Assembly (NCBI GenBank): GCA_022010095.1
Contig: CP091739.1
Location: 682,001-746,000, forward strand
DNA: 64,000 bases
From: Clostridium sp.
GTDB lineage: Bacteria > Bacillota_I > Bacilli_A > RF39 > UBA660
Direction: 5' to 3'
Shown: one piece after another, positions 21,878 to 31,325 of the stretch
Layout of the letters: every line of letters starts with the position of its first letter
Position numbering within the stretch: the stretch's first letter is position 1
Position numbers and translations under genes: made by a program
The notes under the pieces: model-generated
Databases searched by the model: none
Seen by the model: the letters and a program-made list of their open reading frames with translations, nothing else
Told to the model about the DNA's origin: nothing

Positions 21878-23291
21878 TCATGATTCTTTTTTTATTTTTC
21901 TCTCAAATGTAGTACCTTCTCTAGTATCTTTAAGAATGATACCCATTTCTAATAATTCATTACGAATAGTATCAGCAAGTTCAAAGTCCTTATTCTTCTT
22001 TGCTTCATTTCTTTCTTCTATTTTCTTAAGAATTTCTGTATCATCCTCAAAACTTACTTCATCAGAAACTGTTAAAGATAATCCAAGAACTTTATCAAAA
22101 TCACTAATTAATTTATATTTAGTTGCATCATTACAATCAAGTTTTTAACACTTCAAATATTAATGTTAGTGCATTAGCAGTATTTAAATCATCTTCAAGA
22201 TAAGCAATAAATTTATTATTATATATTTCATACACTTCACTATCAATATTACCTTCTTTATTAAGACTTAAAACTCTATTTTTAAGTTTTTTATATGCAG
22301 TTTCAGCACCAGCTAATGAGTTATAACTGAATGTTAGTTGTTTTCTATAATGACTTTGTAAACATAAAAAACGATAACTAAGTGAATTATATCCCATTTC
22401 AATTAGAGTATCAACTGTAAGTGTTTTACCGTGACTCTTACTCATCTTACCGCTTTCATCATTTAAATGTTCACCATGTACCCAATAATTACACCAATGA
22501 TGTCCTAAAAAACTTTCTGATTGAGCAATCTCATTAGTATGATGTGGAAATATATTATCAACACCACCACAATGTATATCTAAATATTCACCTAAATATT
22601 TAATACTTATTCCAGTACATTCAATATGCCAACCTGGATATCCTGTTCCAAAAGGACTATCCCATTTTAAATCTTGACTATCAAATTTAGATTTAGTAAA
22701 CCAAAGTACAAAATCAGTTTTATTTTTCTTATTAGTATCAACATCAACTGTATCTCTTACACCTTCTAAAAGGTTTTCTTCTTCATGATTAGTAAGAACA
22801 TAATATTTATCAAGTTTACTAGTATCAAAATATACATTACCGCCTCTTTCATATGCATATCCATCATTTTAATAATTTTTTTCTATTATCTTAATATATT
22901 CATCTATATTTTCAGTGGCCGGACATACAAGTTCAGGCTTTTTTATATTTAGTTTATCACAATCATCAAAGAATTTATCGGTATAAAACTTAGCAATTTC
23001 CATAACTGTTTTATGTTCTTTCTTAGCAGAGTTAACCATTTTATCATCTCCACTATCAGCATCGCTAGTTAAATGACCTACATCAGTGATATTCATACAT
23101 CGTTTAACATTATACCCTAAATACCTTAAAGTTCTTTCTAAAATATCTTCCATAATATAAGTCCTTAAATTTCCAATATGAGCAAAATGATATACTGTAG
23201 GACCACAAGTATACATAGTAACACATTCACTATTCCAAGGTTTAAATTCTTCTTCCTTATGACTAGCAGTGTTATATATCATTAATGACAT
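21878..23291 (-). CDS. cysS: cysteinyl-tRNA synthetase
   Basis: Class I aminoacyl-tRNA synthetase for Cys. Seen: [20 protein letters not shown] (zinc Cys and HIGN), [38 protein letters not shown] and [11 protein letters not shown] (KMSKS). The anticodon-binding domain follows and the gene ends RKIKKES. ATG 23291 is chosen over GTG 23303 because AGGTG lies 8 bp before it. Two or three frame breaks, near 22870 and 22140. The IS element sits directly downstream, replacing any terminator. Confidence 0.93.
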
Positions 23292-23360
23292 ATGCTTTTT
23301 CACCTCTTTCTTTAAATTAGATTTTTATCACATTTTTATATTATTATTCTATGTTTAAAA

Positions 23361-23386
23361 AGAAAAAAGATAATTATTTCTTATCT
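23361..23386 (-). terminator. terminator overlapping the recA stop
   Basis: AGATAA/TTATCT stem with a T-run on the minus strand; the last recA codons form the 5' arm. Confidence 0.6.
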
Positions 23387-24398
23387 TCAATCTTTTTAAC
23401 TTCATCAGGATTACTAAATAAACTCTTACGAACTTTATCTTCAATTTCCTTATACATCGCTGGATTATTCTTAAGAACAAGTTTAACATTCTCTTTACCT
23501 TGTCCAATCTTTTCTCCTTTATAGCTAAACCATGCTCCACTTTTATCAATGATTCCTAAATTAGATGCAAGGTCTATTATTTCTCCTACTTTAGATATAC
23601 CTTCTCCATACATAATCTCAACTTCAGCAGTTTTAAATGGAGGAGCAACTTTATTTTTAACAACCTTAATGTTTGTTTTATTACCAAGAACATCTCCACC
23701 TACTTTAATTTGTTCAGCACGTCTAACATCTAATCTAACAGTTGAATAAACTTTAATGCTCTTCCACCTGGTGTAGTTTCTGGATTACCAAACATTACTC
23801 CAACTTTTTCTCTTAATTGATTTATAAATATACAAATAGTATTTGTTTTATTAATAATACCACTTAATTTTTCTAAGTGCTTGACTCATAAGTCTTGCTT
23901 GAAGTCCAACATGAGAATCTCCCATTTCGCCTTCTATTTCAGCTTGTGGTACTAATGCAGCAACTGAATCTATAACAATTATACTCATAGCTTCACTTCT
24001 AACTAAAGCTTCAACTATCTCAAGAGCTTGTTCTCCGGTATCAGGTTGACTTAATAAAAGTTCATCTGTATCTACTCCTAACTTCTTAGCATAAACTGGA
24101 TCTAATGCATGTTCTGCATCTATAAAAGCAGCTCTGCCTCCTGTTTTTTGAACTTCAGCTATCGCATGTAAAGCAATAGTAGTTTTACCACTTGATTCAG
24201 GTCCAAATATTTCAATAATTCTTCCCTTTGGAAATCCACCTACTCCTAATGCTTGATCAAGTAATAAAGAACCACTTGATACTACATCTATATTTTTTTA
24301 ACTCCTCTTTCTCCTAATTTCATAACAGAACCCTTACCAAATTGTTTTTCAATATTGGCAAGAACTTCATCTAAAGTTTTGTCTTTTTCTTTTTTCAT
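23374..24398 (-). CDS. recA: recombinase RecA
   Basis: Homologous recombination and SOS co-protease. Walker [91 protein letters not shown] and [20 protein letters not shown] are all read. About 340 residues once four frame breaks (about 24295, 23875, 23755) are repaired; the break at 23755 needs an added base while those at 23875 and 24295 need removal. ATG 24398 follows AAGGAG with a longish spacer. Regulated by the promoter and palindrome just upstream. Confidence 0.96.
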
Positions 24399-24426
24399 AA
24401 CTCTATTTGTCTCCTTCAGTAACTTA

Positions 24427-24455
24427 ATTGTAAAATAAAAAATAACCTTTGTCAA
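24427..24455 (-). promoter_or_regulatory. recA promoter
   Basis: Consensus TTGACA and TACAAT with a 17-base spacer, about 30 bp upstream of the recA ATG on the minus strand. Confidence 0.8.
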
Positions 24456-24465
24456 CACCTATTTA

Positions 24466-24479
24466 CAAACACTTGTTTG
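24466..24479. promoter_or_regulatory. SOS-box-like palindrome upstream of recA
   Basis: CAAACACTTGTTTG, a near-perfect palindrome ten bases upstream of the recA -35. It matches the spacing of the Gram-positive LexA box GAAC-N4-GTTC but with A/T replacing the outer G/C. LexA binding is inference. Confidence 0.5.
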
Positions 24480-24657
24480 ATAAAAAAATTTAATTATCAA
24501 CGCCAAAATATTTCAATAATTAAATTATCGCTAAATAAACTATATATAAAAATACAATTTTACCAAGAAAAAAACACTCTCAAAAACACAATTTTTTTAC
24601 CACTTCATAATATTTTTTTATAAAATTCATAAAAAAATATTATCATTTTTCAATATA

Positions 24658-27196
24658 TTAGCCTATTCTAAAGGCTGGTGAGACACCAATTGAACCTGCC
24701 AAACCGTTATCACCATTATGATTTCCACTACTAGTTACATAATGAAAAAGCAAAAATTAGAATCAGAAGAAGAAGAACGAAGTCCCCAATAATTCTTAAT
24801 AGTATCAGATTTTTTTATAGCTGCACTATAATTATCTGTTGAAGTCCCTTGTGCTTTATAATAGTCTAGTTGTCTTGTCATATTTCTCGCAGAATCAGAA
24901 GTAATTTTATTCGATGTTCCTTGTGCCCATATTTCTGCTGTACTAAGTAAATATAATTTATCTATCGATGTAAAATTTGCTGTATCTTCACTTCCATGTC
25001 CAGACACTACCGTTGTATTTATTATTCCGCTTTTTAAATCTTCTGGTAATGAATTATATATATCATTATTTATAAATGTTCTCATGCTTGTTGCTGGCCA
25101 TCCTCCTACATTTGTACCCTTTAGCCCACCTTTATTATTCATTTTTAATTTTCAGTTATAGTATCTGCAAATTCAAGCACAAAACCACATGCACTTTGTG
25201 AGAAACCAGAAGTAGAACACTCGCTTGGTGTTGTTGTGTTTGCTACTCTTAAAGTATGTGTTCCATATGTTCCCATGTCTATAGTTTTAGTTTCACCTAC
25301 TTTATATCCACGAGAATTTCCTGCTTTAACTGAAGCTGCTATTGTTTCCCATGAATCAGTTGGAAATGTTGATGGTTTATCAGCAATATCAGTAAAGTAT
25401 CCTGGATTACTTGTTCCACCATCTATTCTAGCATACGTCTTATCTACTTTAGTTGAATTATATACTGTACCAGAGCCACCTACTAGAGAAGTACAATTTT
25501 TAAACATATTAGTACTGTCAGTAACAGCAGCAGTATTAAATTTATCACTTGCATATATTGTCTTTAGATTAGTATTTGCATAAAATATCTTATTCATATT
25601 AGTAACATTGTTCGTATCAAAACTGCCTAAATCTAAAACTGTAGCTTTACTATAAGAGAACATTAGACTCATATTCGTTACTTTCGATGTATCAAAGTTA
25701 CTTAAATCTAATGTTGTAGCTTGACTACCAGAAAACATTTCACTCATATCAGTAACCTTTGAAGTATCAAAGTTACTTAAATCTAATGTTGTAGCTTTAC
25801 TACTAGAAAACATAGATCTCATATAAATTACTTTACTTGTATCAAAAACTACTTAAATCCAATGTAGTAGCTTGACTACCAGCAAACATAGAACTCATAT
25901 AAGTAACTTTACTTGTATTAAAACTACTTAAATCAAGTGTAGTCATTAATGTATTTGCAAACATGATTTCCATATCTACTACATTACTTGTATCAAAATT
26001 ATTCAAACCCTTTATTTCCTCTATCAAACTTTGAAGAAACATAGAGCTCATGTCAGTTACATTACTTGTATCAAAATTACTTAAATCTAAGGTTTTGACT
26101 TGACTTTCAAAAAACATACCACCCATATTTGTTACTTTTGATGTATCAAAACTACTTAAATCCAATGTAGTAGCTTGACTTTCAGAAAACATGCCACGCA
26201 TACTAATAACCTTACTAGTGTTAAAATTACTTAAATCTAAGGTTGTAGCTTGAATTCCTTGAAACATATAACCCATATCTGTTACCTTGCTTGTGTTAAA
26301 ATTACTTAAATCTATTGTTGTTGCTTGACTATAAGAAAACATAGCGTTCATATTTATTACATTGTTTGTATTAAAATCACTTAAATCTATTGATGTGGCT
26401 TGACTATATTGAAACATATATGACATTGAAGTTATTGGTTTATTATTTATGTAAGTGCACACTTTACTTGTTACTGCGTCTGTACTTGTTTTATCAGTTA
26501 ATTGAATGCCCCAGCTATTATTGTTTATATTGCTCCAATCTAAACCTGAACTTGCATAATATCCTTCTTGTTTATAAGCGTAAGTATATTGCCCATTTAC
26601 ATATTGTAACCCTTGTGTTAAAGTATCATTTGTCTTACAAAAATATGTACTTGCTTTTGTATTAATTGAAGCAATCTCACTATAATTAGATGGTATTGCT
26701 ATATCACTTAATGTATTTGTTATGTAACCACCTTTTACACTTAAACCAAGTGTTTGTGATGAAGTACTATTATTTGTTATTTGAAGTTTTATTGTTTTTT
26801 TGAATTACTTGATGTAACTGAATCATTTGGTATATCATATGATTTTTGTTGTATTATTAGAATTATCTAAATCATATGCTGAACTAAAAATATTCAACTA
26901 TCAAATTTGAATTCTTTAAGTAAAGCAATTTATAATAAGTATCTACTGGATTTAAATTATTTATTTTAACATCAATTATAGTTTCACCTGTTGGTACTGA
27001 TAATGTATTAGTACTACTTTCATCTATTTCTATTGAATATTTTTAATGCTCCTATATACATTTCAGCTGCTTTATGATTATTTGAAGTAACAATAAAGTT
27101 TGAATAAGTTAATCCTAATGTAACACTGAAACCTACTATTATTAAAAGTACCATTAAATATTTATGTTCTTTTAAAAACTCTAAAACTCTTTTCAT
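24658..27196 (-). CDS. BspA-like surface protein with DUF285 repeats and DUF6273-like tail
   Basis: Large exported protein, about 845 residues. An N-terminal hydrophobic segment (YLMVLLIIVGFSVTLGL) followed by a beta-sandwich-like region resembles TasA/CalY-type exported proteins. The centre has about eleven 25-residue repeats of the pattern LDLSNFDTSKVTDMSxMF (DUF285, BspA-type leucine-rich). The C-terminal domain has YLLSTAEIWAQ, MTRQLDYYKAQ, YWGLRSSSSDS and ends GVSPAFRIG, like DUF6273. Such repeats mediate adhesion in gut bacteria (family knowledge). ATG 27196 with GGGGAG upstream. Frame breaks near 25845, 26790, 26880 and 24740. Confidence 0.88.
25590..26445 (-). repeat. tandem 75-bp coding repeats (DUF285)
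   Basis: About eleven copies of a 75-bp unit encoding x-T-x-[LI]-D-L-S-x-F-[DN]-T-[SN]-[KN]-V-x-x-M-x-x-M-F. Most diverged copy is GLNNFDTSNVVDMEIMF. These are the surface-protein repeats, not a CRISPR array. Confidence 0.9.
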
Positions 27197-27237
27197 AACT
27201 TACTCCCCAATTATCTTATATTTCAATTTTATCATTT

Positions 27238-27258
27238 TGCATTGCGAATTGCAATGCA
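27238..27258. promoter_or_regulatory. perfect palindrome between BspA-like gene and RHH gene
   Basis: TGCATTGC-GAATT-GCAATGCA: 8-bp perfect arms around five bases, placed between the divergent starts 27196 and 27304. Position and symmetry suggest an operator, perhaps for the adjacent ribbon-helix-helix protein (inference). Confidence 0.6.
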
Positions 27259-27303
27259 TACTTTATATCTTTTTTTGTAATACGATAATTTTGGAGATTA
27301 GAT

Positions 27304-27499
27304 ATGACTTTTAAGATGAAAGAACATAAAAAGTGAAACAGAAAACAAAAACAATAAGGTTTCCTATTGAATTAATTGAAAAAAATTGAAAAAAACAATT
27401 AGTTGGTAAAAATATTACATTTTTCTTCATTTGTAATTCAAGCATGTAGATATGCTCTTGAAAAATATTGAAGAAACTGACATTAAAGAAAAAAAGTGA
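27304..27499 (+). CDS. small ribbon-helix-helix-like protein, frameshifted
   Basis: A gene of about 65 codons hidden by frame breaks. Start ATG 27304 has GGAG eight bases upstream. The readable parts give KTKTIRFPIELIEKIEK and SSFVIQACRYALENIEET, the form of Arc/CopG-type ribbon-helix-helix regulators (basic strand, then two helices). It ends GAAAAAAAGTGA at 27499. It is the only plus-strand gene between the IS element and the germination operon and is divergent from the BspA-like gene. Confidence 0.6.
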
Positions 27500-27500
27500 C

Positions 27501-27547
27501 AAATAAAAAAAGTATTTATTTTTGTATCGAATAAATACTTTTTTTAT
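27501..27547. terminator. bidirectional terminator between RHH gene and pgsA
   Basis: Eleven-base stem AAGTATTTATT/AATAAATACTT with T-runs on both strands, between convergent genes. Confidence 0.9.
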
Positions 27548-28123
27548 ATTTTTAACATAATATTGAATACCACTAATGACTGATAATACTGTAGCTATCA
27601 TTATTATTGTACGAGATACAAAATTAACACCAAATAGTGAAAATGGAATATCTTGGAAAAAAATAATAATGTAACACCAACTAACATAAATGCAGTTTTT
27701 GAATTTACCAGCCTTACTAGCACCAACAGCACCAGATTTTTTTGACCTGCGACCATCTTTATAGAATCAACAAATATATCTCTTGAAACTATAACTACAG
27801 GAACAATTACACTAATATAACCTTCAACAGCAAGTACAATAAGTACACCATTTACCAGTACTTTATCAGCAATAGCATCCATTACTTTACCTAAATCAGT
27901 TACTAAATTATATTTTTCTAGCTAAATAGCCATCTAAGAAATCAGTAAGTGAAGCAATCATAAATATAATGCCACATATTAGATACTTACTATTGATGAT
28001 AACATCACCAATCTTAAATTCTGGAAAATCAATACCTATCTTCTCCATTGGAAATATTATTAATACTAGTAAAAGAATTGATAAAATAATCCTACATAAT
28101 GTAATTTTATTAGGTACATTCAT
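27518..28123 (-). CDS. pgsA: CDP-diacylglycerol-glycerol-3-phosphate phosphatidyltransferase
   Basis: Integral-membrane enzyme making phosphatidylglycerol phosphate. The CDP-alcohol transferase motif is DFLDGYLARKYNLVTDLGKV followed by MDAIADK (DG..AR...G...D...D). Start MNVPNKITLCRIIL is typical; ATG 28123 has GGAGAG upstream. Frame breaks near 27910, 27735 and 27650; I place the stop in the terminator stem, because otherwise the frame would run on antisense to the RHH gene. rodZ lies just upstream, the usual Firmicutes pairing. Confidence 0.92.
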
Positions 28124-28151
28124 AATCTATACTCTCCTTTCAATTAAATTA

Positions 28152-28629
28152 TCATGAATAACTTTTTGTATTTACATCTCTATCAGTAATGAATTTGATG
28201 ATCATAAATACTAACATTATTAGTACTATTATAGATACTACATATATAATTATATATTTTTGTATTATTGTTTTTTTCTTTTTAATTGTATATGGAGAAA
28301 CTATTTTTATTATCTTCTTTTTTTGTTTCTCTAATATTTTTAAATTCTTTTTGTTTGCTCTAATATGTCATTTATAGGTATTCTTGAAGTATATCCAAAG
28401 ATAAAATCATTAAATTTATCTATTATTTCATCTTCAGCTAAATTTAAATATATAGCATATTTTTATTGTTTCTTTTTAAGAAGAATACATCTTTAAATGC
28501 ATTAGCATTTCCATCTTCTAAATTTTTCTAATTGACTTTCTGTTATATTTAAATCTTTTTATTACTTCACTTTTTAGAAATACCGATTGTTTCTCTTGCT
28601 TCTTTAAAACTTTCTCCTATTTCTTTCAT
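28152..28629 (-). CDS. RodZ-like HTH membrane protein
   Basis: About 155 residues. N-terminal Cro/RodZ-type HTH (MKEIGESFKEARETIGIS, ITESQLENLEDGNANAF) and domain ending FIFGYTSRIP, then one transmembrane segment (YIIIYVVSIIVLIMLVFMII) and a very short external tail. RodZ links MreB to the cell-wall elongation machinery. ATG 28629 follows AGGAG. Six or so small frame breaks. Placement upstream of pgsA supports the call; it lacks a long periplasmic-type domain. Confidence 0.75.
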
Positions 28630-28660
28630 ATTTCTCCTGTTAATAATGATAATTTTTTTA

Positions 28661-28990
28661 ATAAGCCATGTTCTGTACCTTTAAGGTGACAAACATTTAT
28701 CTAAGGATTTCTCCCTCACTTACTCTTTTATTTATTCATTCGTAAGCACTCCCCTACCAAATTTGGGTTTCTCGCTTGTGGGGTTTACCGCGTTCCATAA
28801 TAGTTATTCCTAACTATCTCGTCTCTATGGCACTTTATGACTAATATAGTCAGTTCTTGACTACCTCATCGCCGTTAATACTTACGTACTACCTAAGGTT
28901 ATTTTTTCCCTTAGCACGAACACTTTCATTCATTTCAGAATGAGTGAGCATGGACTTTCCTCTACATTTACATGCAGCGTTTGTCTAAAA
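28661..28990 (-). ncRNA. rnpB: RNase P RNA, type B
   Basis: Catalytic RNA for tRNA 5' maturation. Conserved elements on the minus strand: GAGGAAAGTCCATGCTC near the 5' end, ACGGCGATGAGG, GGTAAACCCCACAAGCGAGA, and ACAGAACATGGCTTA at the 3' end. Its place after gpsB is typical of Bacilli. Ends are approximate. G+C is clearly above the background. Confidence 0.93.
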
Positions 28991-28993
28991 AAA

Positions 28994-29310
28994 TTATTCA
29001 CCATATACTACTTTTTTTCTAAATCACTAATTCTTTTTAATAAATCAACATTAGTTACACCTTTATTAGAGTTAGCTATTTCAAGTGCAGATTTTAAGTT
29101 TCTAAGTTCAGCCTTTAATTTAGCATTATCAGATTCTAGTGCTTTTATTTCAGTTACAAGTCTTTTAGTTGTAGCCTCAAAATCAACATAATCTTTAATA
29201 ACTAAATCTAAGAATTGATCTACTTCTTGAGGTCTATATCCTCTAGCATCAATCTTAAAATCTTTTTCTAATATCTCACGTGCTGTTAGAAATCTCTTAT
29301 CATCATACAT
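28994..29310 (-). CDS. gpsB: cell-cycle protein GpsB (DivIVA domain)
   Basis: DivIVA-like coiled-coil protein coordinating division and elongation with PBP1. N-terminal lipid-binding motif FKIDARGYRPQEVDQFLDLV is diagnostic; a coiled coil (TKRLVTEIKALESDNAKLKAE) and the terminal oligomerisation helix (VDLLKRISDLEKK) follow. A frame break near 29015 shifts the last few residues. Start ATG 29310 follows GAGAGG. rnpB begins right after its stop. Confidence 0.93.
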
Positions 29311-29396
29311 ACTTTTTTTAGCCTCTCTTCCAATATAATTTTTACCTCATACATATGAAGTTGTCAAGAATACCAAAAAAATTCAACATAAATTTA

Positions 29397-29422
29397 AAAA
29401 AACAAGTCAAATAACTTGTTCC
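29397..29422 (-). terminator. terminator after the 22-codon ORF
   Basis: AACAAGT/ACTTGTT hairpin followed by seven Ts on the minus strand. Confidence 0.8.
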
Positions 29423-29492
29423 TCATATGTTAAAAATACATAAATTAATATCACTATCTAATTCTTTAAAAACATGAATTTATATCTATCAT
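29423..29492 (-). CDS. possible 22-residue peptide gene
   Basis: A strong GGAGGTGG precedes ATG 29492; with one base removed from a T-run the frame gives MIDINSCFKELDSDINLCIF plus two residues and stops (TGA) directly at the terminator at 29397-29422. The ATG, RBS and terminator are the only support. No similarity recognised. It could also be a leader or a chance ORF. Confidence 0.35.
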
Positions 29493-29534
29493 TCCACCTC
29501 CATTTATATGATAAAATAATTTAAATATAAATTC

Positions 29535-30355
29535 ATTCTATTCGACAAAAACTAGTTTTTAATTTTTTAAATAAATCAGGAAATAATGTATAAGCATCAC
29601 TATAATCAACTTTATCAACATTAGATATATATATATTATATATTAATTCATCATAACTATCATTACTTATTATATTATTAAGTAATCTATAATCCATTTT
29701 AAAAATTAGTTATATTTGATGCACTATTATATACTTGCATAGTTATTTTAGTGTTATCATCATATACAGTATATGATTTATTAAATAATGTATTATATTC
29801 ACTTAATAAATCATTAAATTTAATTTCACAAGTTGATATATTTCTATTTTTTTCTACTACATTCACTTTTTAGAGATTATATTTTTTTAATGAACTCTAA
29901 GTTACAAAAAAATTAGTATTAACATATTTATCTACACTAATATCATTATTTATTACTAATTTATTATTTTTTTAACTTCATATTTATTACCTTTATATTT
30001 TTAAATAACCTATATTGTAATTACTAACTTCCATTCCCTCAAATATACCATCTGTTTCATATAAGTATTGGTATTCATCATTGTTTCTTGTTATTTTTAG
30101 CAGTAAGTTCATAATTATTTTTTTATTTTTACCAAAGTATTCATCTAATTTTTTTCTGCTGTAACAAATACTTTTTAATCTATTAGTTTTTATCATTATT
30201 AGTGGTAATTCCATCACCAAATATATTATTTAGAAGTACTATTATTACTGCCACACCAAATATTATAAGATATATTTCTAGTTTTTTTAGGTTCCAATTC
30301 TTTTTTTCCTTTTGTTTTCTTTTTTTCTTGATAATCAAGTATTTTTTTCTAACAT
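29535..30355 (-). CDS. hypothetical single-pass membrane protein
   Basis: About 270 residues after frame repair. A lysine-rich cytoplasmic start (KKKRKQKEKKNWNLKKLEIY) is followed by a transmembrane segment (LIIFGVAVIIVLLNNIF) and an external domain with many Asn/Tyr residues (DLLSEYNTLFNKSYTVYDD, MDYRLLNNIISNDSYDE). ATG 30355 has AGGAG upstream and overlaps the end of fmt, so they are cotranscribed. Many frame breaks in A-runs. Family not recognised. Confidence 0.5.
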
Positions 30356-31287
30356 AATTTTTTTCTCCTAATAGTTTATCTTTACCTCTTCCATTTATAA
30401 AATCTCGTGCCGTCATTTCTTTTTTACCACTTGGCTTTAGTTTTGTAATTATTATTTCAGTATCACTACATTTAACACCTATACCATTATCATAAATACT
30501 GATTATTTCACCAACTATTCCACTTGTTTTTAGTACCAATCTTACTTTCACATATTTTAATTATTTCTCCATTTAACGTTGTATAGGATACTGGAAAAGG
30601 ATACATTCCTCTTATATGATTAAATACTTCACGAGCATTTTTATTAAAATCTAACTTTTCTTCTTCACGTTTTATATTATAGGCAAATGTTACTTCACTT
30701 TCATCTTGATGAATTCTTTCATTCGTACCATTAAATATTGATGGAAGTGTTTCAAGTAATAAGTTTCTACCTAAAACACTTAATTTATCATGTATTGTTC
30801 CTACATTATCGCTATCTTCTATTTTTAATACTTTCTTGTGTAATGATATCTCCATCATCCATACCAGGAGCCATATACATAATAGTTACTCCTGTTTCAC
30901 TATATCCATCTATTATACATCTATGTAGTGGACTACCACCTCTTAGTTTAGGTAAAAGTGATGCATGAACATTAACTGCTTTATACTTTGGTGTATCTAA
31001 AAGTACACTTGGTATAATTTGCCCATAAGCACATGTGATAATAATATCTGGATTATATTTGAGTATTTCATCTGGTTCTTCTCTTACTTTCTCAGGTTGA
31101 AAAACAGGTATATTATGTTTTAAAGCACATTCTTTAACTGGAGTATATTTTTAATTCATGTTTACGACCTACATAGCTATCAGGTTGAGTCACAACTAAA
31201 ACAACATTAGTGCTTTCTATTAACATTTCAAGAACTGGTACACTAAATTCAGGAGTTCCCATGAATACTACTTTTTTTATCTTTCAT
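30350..31287 (-). CDS. fmt: methionyl-tRNA formyltransferase
   Basis: Formylates initiator Met-tRNA. N-terminal domain begins [33 protein letters not shown] and [17 protein letters not shown] are the folate/substrate blocks. The C-terminal OB domain reads [38 protein letters not shown] and [21 protein letters not shown] 31287 with AGGTGA close by. Frame breaks near 31275, 31155, 30838 and 30545. Lies downstream of priA as in many Firmicutes. Confidence 0.93.
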
Positions 31288-31325
31288 TTAATCACCTACA
31301 TATATAATTTACATTAATAATTATA

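Larger units (their letters stand above)
24399..24657. other. intergenic region recA/BspA-like gene
   Basis: Besides the recA promoter and palindrome, the A+T-rich remainder (24480-24657) shows no gene and no clear terminator hairpin that I can see. Confidence 0.5.

Noticed and set aside
25236..25583. 115-codon plus-strand ORF in the BspA-like gene
   Set aside because: Antisense shadow caused by biased codons of the repeat protein.
25590..26445. Regular 75-bp repeats resembling a repeat/spacer array
   Set aside because: They are in-frame coding repeats of 25 residues (DUF285) without spacers of constant unique sequence, so not CRISPR.
27311..27601. In-frame extension of pgsA to 27311
   Set aside because: It would read through a strong bidirectional terminator and antisense to the RHH gene; one base change in the A-run gives a stop inside the terminator.
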